The translations under genes were made by a program, and so were the position numbers. DNA of 64,000 bases from Prosapia bicincta (taxonomy: Eukaryota; Arthropoda; Insecta; Hemiptera; Cercopidae). The stretch lies in assembly GCA_036971475.1 (NCBI GenBank), contig JBAIZL010000002.1, positions 332,767,320 to 332,831,319 on the forward strand, read 5' to 3'. The number at the start of each line of letters is the position of its first letter. Within the stretch, counting starts at the first letter, position 1. Below are positions 23,705-36,870 of the stretch, piece after piece. Under the pieces are notes generated by a model. That model was given only the letters and a program-made list of their open reading frames with translations. It searched no databases and was not told the origin of the DNA.

Positions 23705-24055
23705 ATGACACAAGTGTGGCAGCAATGCTGGGGGCATGTCATTTCACCCTTTCTGTCATTCTTGCCAGAGGATCGTCGACCAGAGCTCCATGTTGTTTTT
23801 TAGCCAAGCCCTTGTGCATTGAAGACGATATACCTTTCTACACTGTAGATGTTATATAGTAGCGTCATACGGTGTGGAAAGGTGTATCATCTTGAATGCA
23901 TAAGGGATTGGCCACAAACAACATGGAGCTCTGGTCGACTATCCTCTAGCAAGAATGACGGAAAAGGTGTAATGACATGCACCCAGCATTGCTGCCACAC
24001 TGTCTCTGATAATCCTGCTGCTGTCAAGGCAAGATATACCAATGATATGTTTTAG
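23705..24055. pseudogene. Inverted pair of NSD-type PHD-finger fragments
   Basis: The plus strand at 23849-24055 reads CGKVYHLECIRDWPQTTW, then MTCTQHCCHT and DNPAAVKARYTNDM. The left arm, 23707-23830, is the inverted copy and on the minus strand reads TTWSSGRRSSGKNDRKGEMT and CPQHCCHTC. The two arms preserve different parts of one ancestral zinc-binding stretch. Its CGKxYHxEC....C..H.C..C pattern, followed by NPA, resembles the PHD region of NSD-family histone H3K36 methyltransferases. Both copies are broken and have no other NSD domains, so this is captured or retroposed host coding sequence, not a gene. Family assignment is from motif memory. Confidence 0.6.
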
Positions 24056-24100
24056 TAATAATTAAGTAGATAAAACGACTTTATCTTTGACATGACAGTC

Positions 24101-24220
24101 CATTGAGAGCCTGTATCTCCTTATTTTTATATTTAACTCCTTTCCATTGCATTGACTAGCCATTGAGAGCCTGTATCTCCTTATTTTTATATTTAACTCC
24201 TTTCCATTGCATTGACTAGC
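24101..24220. repeat. 60-bp tandem duplication
   Basis: Two exact copies of a 60-bp unit are followed by a few bases of a third. Confidence 0.97.
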
Positions 24221-25360
24221 CATTTCTGGTCAGTTTGTCTCCTTACTTATTTTTTTTACTCCCTAATTGTTTGTCATTTTATTGCCTTATGCTTTCCTCC
24301 AATCAATGTACATCTACCAGCATCCTAATTCTAACCTTTTTTTTTAGATTGATTTTTGTAGATTTCCAAAGTCTTTTTTTTACGTCCCCTAAATCTATTA
24401 GAAAAGTTTTCTTATCTGTCTTCAGGTGTTTTTCTTAACAATAGATAAAAATGTCTAATAGTAACGAAATTTTAGTTAGAAACGTAATAAATTATAGTTT
24501 ATTATATGTTCATTGTATATTCATTTTATACTGACTGATATCTCGAAAGCCTCAAAAAAATGTTTTAAAACATTTTGTTAGTTTCACTCCACTGTTCAAA
24601 AACTTAATTTCAGATTGTTGAACTTGGTAGCATTGTTGCTATATAATCAGTGATCTAAACATGATTCTTCGCTATATTTTGTTTACAAAACTATAATTAG
24701 AGCACAAATGTGTTAATACTTGAGGAGAAATGCGTTTTTAAAGGACAATATTGAGTACATATTTTGTAGTATTGTTATTTTTTTAACTAGTATTAAGAAA
24801 ACCTGATAAAAAATATTACTTGAATATTAAATATACAGTATGTTTTTTTTTGTAATAGACCGTCACAGTCATACAAAAAAGTGACTGTGTGAAAAAATAC
24901 AAAGGTTTTTTAGTAAAACATTTTGTTGGGAATATATTATTCTGAAAATGGTTTCCTTAATAAATATCTTCTAATGCAGCAGTAATAGAATAATATTTCA
25001 GATTAGATTATTTTATAAAAACTCTTGCTTTTTATCTTGACATTCAAAATGATTTTTTAATTTTTAAAAAGATTTTCAAAGTGATAATGGTTAATTTTTC
25101 AAGATTACAGTGGCATATGAAATTTAACCACAGATGTTTAACCGCATCACCTAGCAACACATCTAAACTTTTATTCACACTAAACTCTGTAGTTCTTAAA
25201 AAAATATCCTCATTATTGAATTAAACCGTAGTTAGAGTTTATTTGGGAGAAGGAAATCTGAAAAGCTAAGAAGAAATTTTCAAAAATATATATTGTTGAT
25301 CACACCATTTTGGAGGAATATTTTTTTAAAAAATTACTACAACTGGGTACCTAGTTATAA
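24221..25360. other. AT-rich intergenic sequence
   Basis: No supported feature. A short inverted pair around 24861-24885 (CACAGTCA.. and GTGACTGTGTG) is the only structure seen. Confidence 0.4.
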
Positions 25361-25364
25361 AAAG

Positions 25365-25860
25365 TTGGTACAGTATTACATTACGGAATTTCGCAAGAGT
25401 ATCTAAGTTCAAGAATAATTGTTTTTTTGTGTTATAATTCAGCATACAATTTTTATTTTTGTATGAAATTACTTTCATAAAAGAATTAAGTGATCTCGGC
25501 TTATTTAATAAGCTACAACTATCTAGTACAGTATTAGTTCATGAAGTTTCACAAGATTATCTTAAGTACATGCATAAATGTTTTTTGTGTTACAACTCGA
25601 TACCATTTTATTATTTTTTTATTGTGTATATGAAACTACTCGCAAAAATAATCAATTGATATCTGCTTATTTAATAAGCTACAAATATTTTAGTACAGTA
25701 TTATTTGATTAAGTTTCACAAGAATATCTTAGTACATGCATAAATCTTTCTTTGTGTTATAATTTAATATCTATCTTATTATTTTTAAAATTTTTTTTTA
25801 TTGTGTATATGAAACTACTTGCAAAAATCAATCAAATTGATATCTACTTATTTAATAGTT
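25365..25860. repeat. Degenerate tandem repeat, period about 190 bp
   Basis: Roughly two and a half copies share CTTATTTAATAAGCTACAA, AGTACATGCATAAAT and TTGTGTATATGAAACTACT in the same order. Divergence is substantial. Confidence 0.8.
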
Positions 25861-26204
25861 ATGTATTTTTTTAACAGACTTGAAATATTCAGTTCATAAT
25901 AATATTTGGAAAACATTTTTATAGTTTAATGATTTTTTTAAGCATATAAATAATTTATTTCTAACAAATAAGTGAGGTTTCTAAATAGAGAACTGCAAAA
26001 AGAGATTTGGTATTGCCAATAATTGAGATTCAAACTGTTTGGTTAAAGATTTTTAACAAACTGGTTAGCAGGATTTGAATTGTTGGCTATTATATATTTT
26101 TATTGAAGAAAATAATTTTAATAGTTATAAAGAAAAGAGTATACAAATTTTAGTTTAAAAGAGTTTTGACAAAGTTTAAATACTTGCCAATCATTCAGTC
26201 CCTG

Positions 26205-26810
26205 CTAATTCACTTTTAACTTGAAAATCTTCAACAATTCTATGGACACTGTGCCTTTACCTCGGCTACCTCGGCAGAGCGTTGACAAATATGTTAACTT
26301 GATCCACTTGTTAGTTTCAGTTTCATTTTGAAATTTTGCTCCAATTAAAGTTGTTGGAAATTTTTTATATTTATCTTTGGTGTATGTGATCAAAACATAT
26401 TCCTCTAATGTCCCCTTTGTTACTCGAGTTGAGCTAGTAGTAAAAAATGTTAACTTATCCATTTCTTTAATTCCATTTGAATTTATATTTCCTTCCGATT
26501 AATATTTAGTGGTTTTCTTATGACTCCTCATTTACAACTCATTTGAAAAATATCTCTGTAATATATTTAGTTTTGTTAAACATTTTTATAACTTTGCTAT
26601 TTATATTCAGCAATGTAGATGATCTTTTAGTAAATCCCATTTATGTCCAGTTCTTCCAGACTGAATTCATCAGGTACAGTTATTGTAAAGGTGTACTTAC
26701 TATGGATTATTTAGCTATTTTTTTGTTTGAGTCTTTATTAGAAGATGTGTCTAAATCCTTGGAGGGCAAAGAACTCGTATTATACCCAAAACTTTCAACC
26801 TTTTAACTAT
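26205..26810 (-). pseudogene. Unidentified minus-strand coding remnant
   Basis: An 85-codon minus-strand frame (26205-26462) has a protein-like composition: EYVLITYTKDKYKKFPTTLI, then KFQNETETNKWIKLTYLSTL, ending KGTVSIELLKIFKLKVN. Upstream on the same strand, at about 26620-26800, shorter frames read KVESFGYNTSSLPSKDLDTS and TVPDEFSLEELDINGIY, separated by stops. This looks like one decaying gene, probably of a mobile element. I do not recognise the family. No terminal repeats or splice sites were established. Confidence 0.4.
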
Positions 26811-27017
26811 CATGTTTATTAAGCATCAAGGTTGCTCTTTTGGGACATGTTTGCACAATTTAAAATTTCAAGTAGTAATACTGAACCTATTAATATAGAC
26901 TTTGAAAACACAGCAAAAGGAAATCTGTAGTCAGAATATTTATAAAATACTAGCTGAAAACTTAAAATGTAGTTTAATTAATTTATTATTGTTTATGTTA
27001 GTTGATAAATAGTGTGA

Positions 27018-27060
27018 GAGTAGTTCTAGTAAAGTTTAAAGCTTATTCGAGATCGTTGAA
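27018..27060 (-). repeat. Solo Penelope terminal fragment
   Basis: TAGTTCTAGTAAAGTTTAAA and the bases after it match the outer end of PLE 1 at 13797-13830. Confidence 0.45.
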
Positions 27061-27365
27061 TTTGATATTATACTGAAGTTATTTGTAAATTTTTTTAAAA
27101 GGAGAAACAAAAACTTTGAAATCAATCAAAAATTTAAAAAACCCACTAGCTTACTATTAATTATATAAAATCATGAAGAGTAAAATCGGACGTCACAGAT
27201 GTTTAGATTCTTATTTATATTGTATGAATTGATATTAACAAGACCAAATAGTTGATAATTTTAAACACTATAAAATTAACTGGTATAGACAAACCAACTA
27301 TAGGGGAGTTTAAATTACAAAAAGGTTTGAAGGAGCTAATTTTGTTTAGCTTTCACATATGTTAA

Positions 27366-28057
27366 CACTTTAGCTGCCATGTCAGGTCAATTGGCCCAGT
27401 AGGCTGAACCGAAATCCGTGGGGCCTCTATACCCGACGTTGTTGTCTAGTAGTGTTTTATGTTTATTAATATTACTCAACTGGTGTTTCTAATTTTGGAA
27501 AAATAAATGGACTGTATTAAACAAGCTTCATACTACTTGTATAATACAAGTAGTATTATATTAAGATGGATTTGTTTGATAGAAAAATGCCTTAAGCATT
27601 ATAAACATGGTATTATTCTAGGAGCTAGTTGTCGGGCTAGACTCATTTATTTGTTAACAATGTTAGTAAAGTTGAGCTGTTTATTCCAACCAAAAAAATT
27701 GGGTCTTTGGAAGAAGTTTATCTTTTATATACATTAATAATAAAATAAATAATTTTTAATCATGTATTACTATTGTTTTCAAAATTTTACAAAACTTAAA
27801 AAGGAGACGGAAATATTGGCTAAATATTAAATTTATAAAATAAATTTTATTATAAAATAATTCTTTAAAAAATGGACTTTGTTGTAGTTAAGTACAAACA
27901 TTGGTACACTTAAATAAACTTTTCTGTACTAGGAAGTAAATTAAAACATAAATCTGAAGCATTACTTATCATATAGTACACATTATTTGAAAATAAGTTT
28001 AAAATATTTTGGGAATTCCCAAGGAAAACACTGAAATTGTGGCCGGAAGCTAAAGTG
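27366..28057. mobile_element. piggyBac-like non-autonomous element, 692 bp
   Basis: Inverted ends CACTTTAGCT and AGCTAAAGTG are flanked by TTAA at 27362-27365 and 28058-28061, the exact target site of piggyBac-type transposons. The subterminal stretch AATCCGTGGGGCC is GC-rich compared with its surroundings. No transposase was seen inside. Confidence 0.75.
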
Positions 28058-28082
28058 TTAAAGGTAAAAGAGAGTGTAATAA

Positions 28083-28092
<10 letters not shown>

Positions 28093-28151
<59 letters not shown>
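28093..28151. repeat. (TA)n microsatellite
   Basis: Pure TA tract between the piggyBac-like element and the Tigger-like element. Confidence 0.95.
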
Positions 28152-28155
<4 letters not shown>

Positions 28156-28192
28156 AACACATAAACAAAAATATATCAAAATAATGAAAATA

Positions 28193-29561
28193 CAGTAATA
28201 CCTCGACTTACGCTTCCACATCTCACGCAGTTTTAAATCATGCTGTCTGAGTTACGCAGAAACTGGTCTGTTCTGGAAAAAAATGCAAAAAGAACTTTTA
28301 TAGCGGATAAAGGGAAAATATTTTAAGGCCGATTGACAGTGACATTTGGCGCAAATACAGATGTTGACTGTAAGTTGCAATCTCTCATAGTTTATCACTC
28401 AGGAAACCCAAGGGCATTAAAAAATATTTCTAAAGCTAGCTCGCCTGTGATGTGGAAGTCAAATAGAAAGGCTTCGGTGACAGATTTTTTTTTGAGGACT
28501 GGTTTAGTCATTTTATACCTCAAGTCTAACGTTATTATCAATCTAAACAAATTCCTTTAAAGTAATTCCTATTATTTGACAATGCACCAGGCAATCCTCC
28601 TACTACTTTAACTAATTTTGTCACACGCATGAAAGTGATATTTTTGCCACCAAACAAATAATTTGCTTCAACCGATAGATCAGAGAGTCATCAAAATATT
28701 TAAAGCTTATTACACACGATGATCATTTCCACATTTGCATAAAGCTATGAGACAGAACAACGAGATCTCTGTTGAAGATTTTTGGAAACAAACATTTTAG
28801 ATATTTTGAGAACCATTGGGCAATCTTCGAATGAAATTTCACAAAAAACAAAATGGCGTTTGGAAAAAGGTGTTTCTATTTTTTTGCCACTTAAACTTGA
28901 GCACAATCAGTGCCAGAGTGATGAAATTACTGATATGATTAAAGAAGTTGTCGGTTTTGCCAGACAACTCAATTTTGAAGTGGATAATGATAATATTCAA
29001 GAACTGCTGGATTCTCACAACTAGGAGCTGACAAGTAATTGATGAGCTCATAGAAATGCCTGAGAAAGAGCAAGACCAAAAAAAAAAAAAAATACAGCTT
29101 CGTTAGACCTAATTGACATAGAAGATGAATGACTGTTAGAAACTTTATAAAAATCCTTAGTTCAATTGAGCAAAACTTACAAATTGGAAAATATAGACTC
29201 CAACAATGAGGGTATTTCTGCCACAAAACAAAAATAATTAGCGAGTTACGAGGAAATTCTGTGTGAGAAGAAAAAATGTTCGTTTTTTTATACTAACCCG
29301 TTAGATTTTATGATGACTTCCATGTCAAAATAACTTCTTTTAACTTACTTATTTGCAATATGTATGTATTTAATACAATTTTTTTGTTGTATTATGTATT
29401 TTAAGATTTTAATACATATGAATTTCTCTTCTAAATTATTAGTTTATATAGTCTTTGGTCCCAATTAAACATGATTCCTATGTGATTGTATGTAAAGTTA
29501 TACACCGACTTACACAGTTATCGCTCGGTCCCACCTATCGCCTAAGTACGGGGTAATACTG
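28193..29561 (+). mobile_element. Tigger1-like DNA transposon, decayed
   Basis: The left end CAGTAATACCTCGACTTACG and the right end CGTACTTAGGCG.. (minus sense, ending CAGTATTAC) are inverted repeats. TA lies on both sides. The plus strand carries transposase pieces: TVTFGANTDVDCKLQSLIVY then HSGNPRALKN at 28333-28430, and the C-terminal part DEITDMIKEVVGFARQLNFE at about 28920-28980. The strongest match is to the DDE domain and C-terminus of Tigger-type pogo transposases. Frameshifts and stops show that it is dead. Confidence 0.88.
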
Positions 29562-29564
29562 TAC

Positions 29565-30186
29565 TTAAAAAAAGTTTTAATTTTCTTTATTTTCTGCCTC
29601 ATTATCAAGTACTATGTCTCCAGTGTTGAGCACTGGATAATGTATTGATACCAAGTGTAATCCCATCACATGTGATCATTATAGACAGTTGGAGTTTCTT
29701 TAGTAGTTTTTTAATAATGAAAAAAATTCCCCTTTAAAAGTAGAAATGTGGAGCATGAATACTGATATTAAGTATTAGGTGTTATAATAGAAACGTGTCA
29801 AATATAGCTTTGATTTTTTTTTTTAATACATTGTTCCTTTTAGACTAATTAATAGGAGGAACACACAAAAAATCACTATCAGCAGTCCTAAATATTAAAA
29901 TACTTTAGTTTCCCAAATACAACTTTTAAACCTTGACAAAGTATAATTACTTTACATTGTAATTGTTTCCATTACAGTTAAATATGGTATAATTTTCACG
30001 TGTGCCATAAACATTGATATAATAATTTTTGTAAATATTGCAACTTAGTTGTTTTGAAAGTTTTTTGAAGATAAAGAGTCTATAAACGACTAGCCCTTTA
30101 TTTGAATAGATTTAAATAATTTGCAGTATAGTAAACAAATTTTTATTGATTTTGTGAGATCGCTGCGCTTTATTTTTTTGTTTCAG
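29565..30186. other. AT-rich sequence without recognised features
   Basis: It ends in a strong polypyrimidine tract and TTTCAG acceptor at 30186. Confidence 0.4.
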
Positions 30187-30327
30187 TTTAAGAATGAAAA
30201 TGAATCAACCAATTCTGAAGACCTGATTGTAGTCAAGTTAAAAGACAATATCAAACTGCCAAGGTCGGTGAAATATAAACATACAATGCTCTCTAATGAA
30301 ATTAATTTTATACTGTATAATTTATGA
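30187..30327 (+). CDS. Possible terminal exon, unassigned
   Basis: After a strong acceptor (TTTTTTTGTTTCAG) the frame FKNENESTNSEDLIVVKLKD, then NIKLPRSVKYKH, runs to a TGA at 30325. Read this way it starts in phase 0, like exon C of the gene ending at 21793, so an alternative last exon of that gene is possible. An isolated exon of another gene, or chance, is equally possible. Composition is only modestly coding-like. No partner exon was found downstream. Confidence 0.25.
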   Translation, partial: FKNENESTNSEDLIVVKLKDNIKLPRSVKYKHTMLSNEINFILYNL

Positions 30328-31136
30328 AAATGAGTTCAATTGTGGAATGTTTGGGTATTGAATTGGATTAGTTAACATGTTGGCCTACTGCAATGCTTAA
30401 AAAACTGTATTTGAATCTAAACTGGTCATACCAAATAAAAGTGTCACCGTTACTTATATCTTGATTTTATAAATCAATGTTGATTATGATAAGGTGTCAT
30501 GAAATTGTGTTGGAGAGGAATGGAATGTGGTACTTCTAATTTAGTGACCAGTGGTCAGTGTGCAATTGTGTAAAAAAATTGTTTTACTACAGTTTAATGA
30601 ATAGTTTTATTCTGAAAACATCTCGAATACCACCAAAGTGTGTCTTAACTTTTATCACTAAATCCAAACACAAGCTATTAAACGATTGAAGTTTATTTAC
30701 TTTTTATAGAATAATACATCACCTAAAAACGTTTTTAGTTAATTTGTTTGTCATTAACACAATTAACTTCAGTGTTAAAAAGGTTTTTATTCATTAAAGA
30801 AAACTCATTTACTAGACATATTGAGTGATCAAAGTACAATTGGAGTACTTTAATTTTTGTGTATAGTTACATTAGTTAACACCGAGCTTGGTAATACATG
30901 GTTTTATTACAGACACTGCATTAAAATTTTGTTTTGTTCTCTCTACACTAGTTAACAGGAGATAGAAATATTTCTGGTTTTTTATATGTATCAAGATTAT
31001 CAGTTTGTAGGAAATTTATAAATTTCGTTTGAACAAAAACTTGACTAGCGTGCTTAACGTAGTCCGTGGAACATCTAGTCAGTTAATTACAGTTCAGCTA
31101 GTGAGAACTATTCACAACTGTAAAAAATTAAATAGT
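30328..31136. other. AT-rich sequence without recognised features
   Basis: No repeats or coding signals seen. Confidence 0.4.
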
Positions 31137-31313
31137 CGACTCAAAATCTCACCAAAAATTAGGTTTTAATAAACAAACACTAATTCACAACAGACTACTA
31201 ATTTTCTTGTAGTAGCCAAGCACTGAGAAGGCGACATCGTCGCCGAAACTAGTCTGTTGTGAGCTAGGTATGTTTGTTTATGAAAACTAATTTTTGGTGA
31301 GATTTTGAGTTGA
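31137..31313. repeat. Palindromic Penelope-type terminal repeat, fifth family
   Basis: Arms 31137-31210 and 31245-31313 are inverted copies (both contain CTCAAAATCTCACCAAAAAT in opposite senses). The loop and right arm carry a hammerhead-like motif. No coding sequence is attached. Confidence 0.8.
31219..31258 (+). ncRNA. Hammerhead-ribozyme-like motif, family 5
   Basis: Stem I AGCA pairs with TGTT (one G-T wobble). The core reads CTGAGAA, one base away from consensus. Stem II GGCGAC/GTCGCC is a perfect six-base stem with a 3-base loop. GAAA follows, then the palindromic stem III ACTAGT and a C at the expected cleavage position. The conserved G8 position is A, so activity is uncertain. Confidence 0.5.
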
Positions 31314-34300
31314 TTATTTTGTTTTCTACCGTTGCGGTCTACATTGTACTGGCTCTGATTACAGATCTTTTCCAAAATTTAGTTGCTTTTCATATTTTCC
31401 GAATTCGTCTCTTTAGATTGTGTGTGGGTTTGCGGGTACAATATTCAGCATCCAGTAAAAATACTATGGAGGGAGTAACTTTGCTATGGTCAAGTTTTGG
31501 AATTAACAATGTTTTCTGACATTAAATAATTTTAATAACTGTAATTTTTCAGCTAAAACTTTTTATTTTATTCTTGTATTATTCAATGGAGTAATTACAA
31601 TTTAATATAAAAGTTACAAATACAAACTTATTTTTTGAACTTAGAGGTCCCTTAAATCATTAATACCAATGTATTTACAAAAACATATAGACTTCATATA
31701 GAAGTTTAATTAACCTTATAAGTTTTCAGCTGGTATTACACTCCTGTATCTCATAGTAAAACCCCAAAATTCTGAATATTCTGTCAAAATTTTAAATACT
31801 ACACATTTGCATAAGAATAAAGATTATTTTTATAACTCAAATAAATATATATGAAGTTATTTCATTTTAATTCCATAGTTGACTAACCATTCCTACAAAA
31901 AAAACTATTCTTACATTTAAACTTGTCTGTTAGTATTTGAAAATGAGCTACATTATTTCAATATAAATTTGAATGGAAACTTGTAAAAAAAAGTTAGTTC
32001 AATAATTCTGTCATATTTATGATAGAACTAAGTGAACTAAAAAAAATTCCAGATGTCACCAAGTAACTTTGTTCTTTAAAACTATATATATATATTGTAC
32101 CAGATAATTTGGTTTATTTAAGAGGTAGTTGACATAAGCCAATAACAAGCTGCCCATTGGTTATTAAATTGCAAGGTACAGCCACCTGAATGTGTAACTG
32201 TCAATTACACTTGGCGAGTTTACTTTCAACTGATTTATTTGCACTGCACTATTATGTTTACACAGTTATTTAAGTTTGGTAAGGTTAGGATTTATATGTG
32301 GGTTTTAATAGACGATAAAGTATGAACACGTGTGCAAAATGAACAAATTCTGTACCCTTAAATCGGTTTTTGTTAGTTTATATGTGAACATTAGATTACA
32401 TTCCAATATACTGTTCTATTTTTTTGAACACGTTCTCTGTATAACTTTTGAAATATTTTCATGGGATTTAAAATTTAGTAATTTTGTTTTATGTAAGAAT
32501 GTAAATGAAATTACTTTGTAAATGGTAGATTACATTTTTATACTTTAGAGACTTCAGTACTTTAAACCTTATTTTTCTTTATGATTTTTTTACCTTAAGT
32601 TCTACATTAAGTTAGTCAAGCTTGTGTGTTTTGTATTTATTATTGAAACATAAGAACTAAAACAAATAGGTTTGTTATTAAAGAATAAGCTATTTTTGTA
32701 GTACTTAGGTCTTTATTGTACAGATTACTTTGTTCACTGATGGTGCTTTGTTCAAAATGTCAAGATATTTGTTAACATAGTTTGTTATTTTATAAACTAA
32801 TTATTACTTCAAATCTTAAACATTAAAACGTTTTTGTTTTTATTTGAAGAAAAGGGTGTGATTTTGAAAAGCAAAGTATCTCTAATTTTGAACTATCATA
32901 TTCTTGGACTCAAACAACTTTTTTTCTTTGCAACCAGAAAGTTTAAAATCTACTATTTAAATAGAATTCCTTCCATTCAACAAAACCGACTGTCTAAAAG
33001 GTATTACTTGGTTTTTGACTGTTAATACAGTATTTTGCTTTAATACAGTTAACTGTCATAAAGCAGGATGTCGCATTTGACCTGTTTTTATAATTTCTGT
33101 GCCCTAAATTCAGGAAAGAGCAAGAAGGGCTCTTATAAAAACAAAGAATGGGTAAAATTTCACCTCCTCATATATAAGTTAGAAATACAACTTTGACAAA
33201 ATGAGAATTTATCACACAAAACTGTCTAGTAATTCTAGTGTATTACTACGAGCATCTGTTTATGCTCATATGTTTTTTACCAGTTTCATTTATATTTTTA
33301 ATTGGGTAAACTCCTGTTTTCTCTTTTAAACTTCTACTTAATCAGTTGATTTTTAAAACGTTTTGTTTTTTAATACAAATTATTAAATAATATTATTTTA
33401 TCATCTGTTTAATATTATATAGAGTTGATGATTAATTACATCAGATGACAATATTTGAGAATAAAATTTCAGGTATTTGATGGTGACAAAATACAGAAAA
33501 TGGCTGAAGTTTAACATTTCAATGTATCATATCAGTTTCATTTTGAAGAAAATGCAGAAAAATAATCCCTTAAAAGCTCCCATAACTGATGTGCTTGAGG
33601 GCGGTGTGTCAATAGGTAGAACCATTTTCTTTAAAATAGAATTTAGCTTTTTTGTACTTTATTAATTATAGTGTCTTAAATATAGTATGATTTTATTAAA
33701 AAATTAATAATTATTAGTAACATATATGGTAAAGCATTTTTTTAAAAAATATTTCTTGCTATGTATTCAAAGTTTGAAATAGCATTAATAAAAAGCTATA
33801 AAACTGCAAATGGAACAAATTGCACTGGATGTACAAAAATAACTAGATGCTATTAGCAAAACCTGGTTGGGTTTGAGTAAAATTTAGGATATATAGTGCC
33901 TTACCACCCACAATGCTGATCAAAGGAAACCTCACCAGCATTGTTTTTTTTTTACTGTTATAATTTTAACCTTTGTTAGTTTGAAAATTTAAAGTATTAA
34001 CCTGATTTTGTCATTCCAAAAATGACCTCTTGGAAGTTTTAACTGAATTCAAAATAATAATAATAAAATGAATCTTGTCAAAATAAGAACTGATAAGACT
34101 AACTGGATTTAGTAAACATACATAGGTAGAATTGTTTACTGCTTATAAATCAAAATTCATTTAATTAAAATAGTAAGAAGTTATCGATTAAACAAAATAT
34201 CTATACTGATAGGTATATGAAGATTTAAATTTTTAGTAATAGATATACAACTCTTGCACTTTTCCTGTATCTTTTTCATTAAAATTTATCAAAAAACTAG

Positions 34301-36476
34301 TTTGGAATTCACAAAAAACTAAAACATGTAAACTTAACTGTATTCATTATATTTCACGATCATTTTATAACTACTTGTGAATGGAAGCATATATTTATTT
34401 TTAGAATACTACTCATTGTGTTTGGAGTCCATTATCATAAGTTTTTTTATAATTGAAATACATTTTAATTGTTCTGGGGGACAACTATGGGTTATAAAGA
34501 GTTATTCTTTCTACAATACTCAAATCTTTAAAACCACATAGGTCAATTTAATATTAAATTAACAAATTAATTATATTTTTTTTCATTGAAATTAAACATT
34601 GCTAGATATTATTTAAATTGTGTTATTTATTGAAAAAACATTTAAAAATCAATTTTTCATAAACCATTTGTTGGTAAAAAAAAATGTCTACCTAACCTTA
34701 CTTAATACAAAAATCATATTAAATCTATGCACAAAAATGATTGAAAAATATTTTCTTCCATAGTATATGAATTTTTTTCAGAAGTATGAAACCCAATTTT
34801 AAATCAATACTTGCTAGAAAGTAATGTTACATCACATAAAAATGTTAAAACCGGTTATTTATAATTTAAAACTCATTACATATATACTTATTTTCAGACA
34901 TTAAATACATGGTTGACCATTTGTAAATATACATACATTTGTAAAAAATCGTCAATATCATTTTCCGCTACATTTGTTTTGGTGCAATTAAATAATCCAT
35001 GTTTATAAAATACTTTTAACCTATGGAACAGAAATAGACCCTGAATGAATGTTGATAAAATTAGTTATAAAAACGTAAATTATAGCCTATATATTTAATC
35101 AATCAATATAACTTTCCCACGCAAAAAATCCATTACATATTACACTTACATAATATACTTAATACCGTAATATTAAAGTATGAAATAACTTACAGAGCAT
35201 CAACAAAAATGCAACAAACTTGTACCTGTTGAAAAGATTACCAGCTAAAATATCGCCTATTTTAAAGGCGAGCTCCAAATACTTTTTTAAAAATTCTGTT
35301 TCTGTTCTGTCCCAGGGTTATTTTAAACATCAAAATTTAAATAAATTTAATAGTTTCCAAATTTTCTCCTACACACATTTCTAATGTTACCCAATCACAT
35401 GGACTATCGTAAGCTAACGTAATTACAAAAGAAACAATTATTAACAATAAAAATAATAATTTCAAGTGTATTTAAAATTAATTATCTGAAAAAAAATATT
35501 CAGGAAATGTTACAATTCATTTTCTGTGAAATACAAGGGATGTTGCAAATACTTTTAAAAATGTTCAAGCAATATGTTTAGGCTAATTGTGTAGGGACTT
35601 GATTTAGTTTTCACCATTCACATTCTATTCTTCATGTAGTAATTTACAAAAGTGAAAAAATCTAAACCTGATTTTTGAAGGAGGGAAAATAAAAGGGGTT
35701 ATTTCATAAAAGTGGAAGCCATTTTCAAGGGTGTAATCTTGTACTTTTTACTGTTACATTTTATACTACATTTGTAGGAGCACCAGAAGTTTGTTTACAT
35801 TTGTAAAAAGCATTGTGTAAAAATTTTTTAAAAAACCATTTTGTAGGTTTTTGGTGAAAATGCTTTAAGTTCTAAAAACCAAATGCCTTTATAGTTAACA
35901 ATTAGCAGACTTTAATAAGATAAGATGTGAAAATAATTATAAAAAAAAAACTGTATTTACACACATTCATACCACTGTCAATAAAAATGTAACAAAGATT
36001 GCTTTTTTATTCTTTCTACCTTATACAAAAGGATTTGTTGGTTTAGAGAATATTTTATGAACGTTTCAATCAACTACATTAACATTTTTAGAGCTCACTT
36101 GTTTTGTATAAAATTTAGTTGATTTTAAGAGGAGAATTATAATTAATATGAAACCCCTGGTGTTCTAAAAAGTTTTCATTGATTTCTCAGTCTGTGATAC
36201 TAACACACACTCCTCTGGGTTGGGTAGTACCATGTTTATGATTGTCTCTAGACAATAATTTTGAGAAACTTACCCTCTCTAGGTCATGAGATAGTGGACA
36301 TAATATATACTGACGTTGGAGACTAAAAATTAGTTATTTAAATAGAATGACAATTACAAATAATTATATGATGTCAACTTAAAAAGTGTCAGTCAAGCTG
36401 AACAAATTTACAATTGTGAATAACATGTGTGTATAACTTAATTTTAAAATTGTTACCCAACTTATCTGTTATATAG
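31314..36476. other. Long AT-rich intergenic stretch
   Basis: About 5 kb without convincing genes, RNA genes or recognised transposons on either strand. Short open frames (for example around 32330, 32834 and 33477) lack splice context and motifs. A CAG-GTATTTGATGG junction near 33474 is acceptor-like but leads to stops. Confidence 0.45.
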
Positions 36477-36870
36477 GTAGGGATGCGAGTGATGAAACTC
36501 TACACATAGGAGGTAGCAGTTTAAGAGAAAGCTTACTCAGCTAGAGTGGGTTGGCTACTTTTGTACGACACACCCGCCTGCTGAAGATTATCCCTTTGCT
36601 ATAGAGTAATAACTTTCCTGCTTTGGCTGTGGATCACTCTTATCAACAGCTTTTTTTGCTGACATGTTATGTGACAATTATGGCTCAGATATTCTGAATA
36701 CAACAACCATTTTACAACACTGAAATGGTTTTAGAAAGACCACCATACGAATGACCATTACTGAGACATAAACCTTAGAGTTTTGTTCTATGCAGTTGTT
36801 CCACAGATGCACCAAATTTCTCTTTGCTTCTGTTATTCCCAAAAGAGTTTCATCACTTGCCTCACAAGCT
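36477..36870. repeat. Possible short TIR element
   Basis: AGTGATGAAACTCT near 36488 and its reverse complement AGAGTTTCATCACT near 36845 lie about 370 bp apart. No target duplication could be confirmed. Confidence 0.3.

Noticed and set aside
33470..33665. Exon after TTTCAG at 33474
   Set aside because: The frame after the acceptor stops after 13 codons and no partner exon was found.
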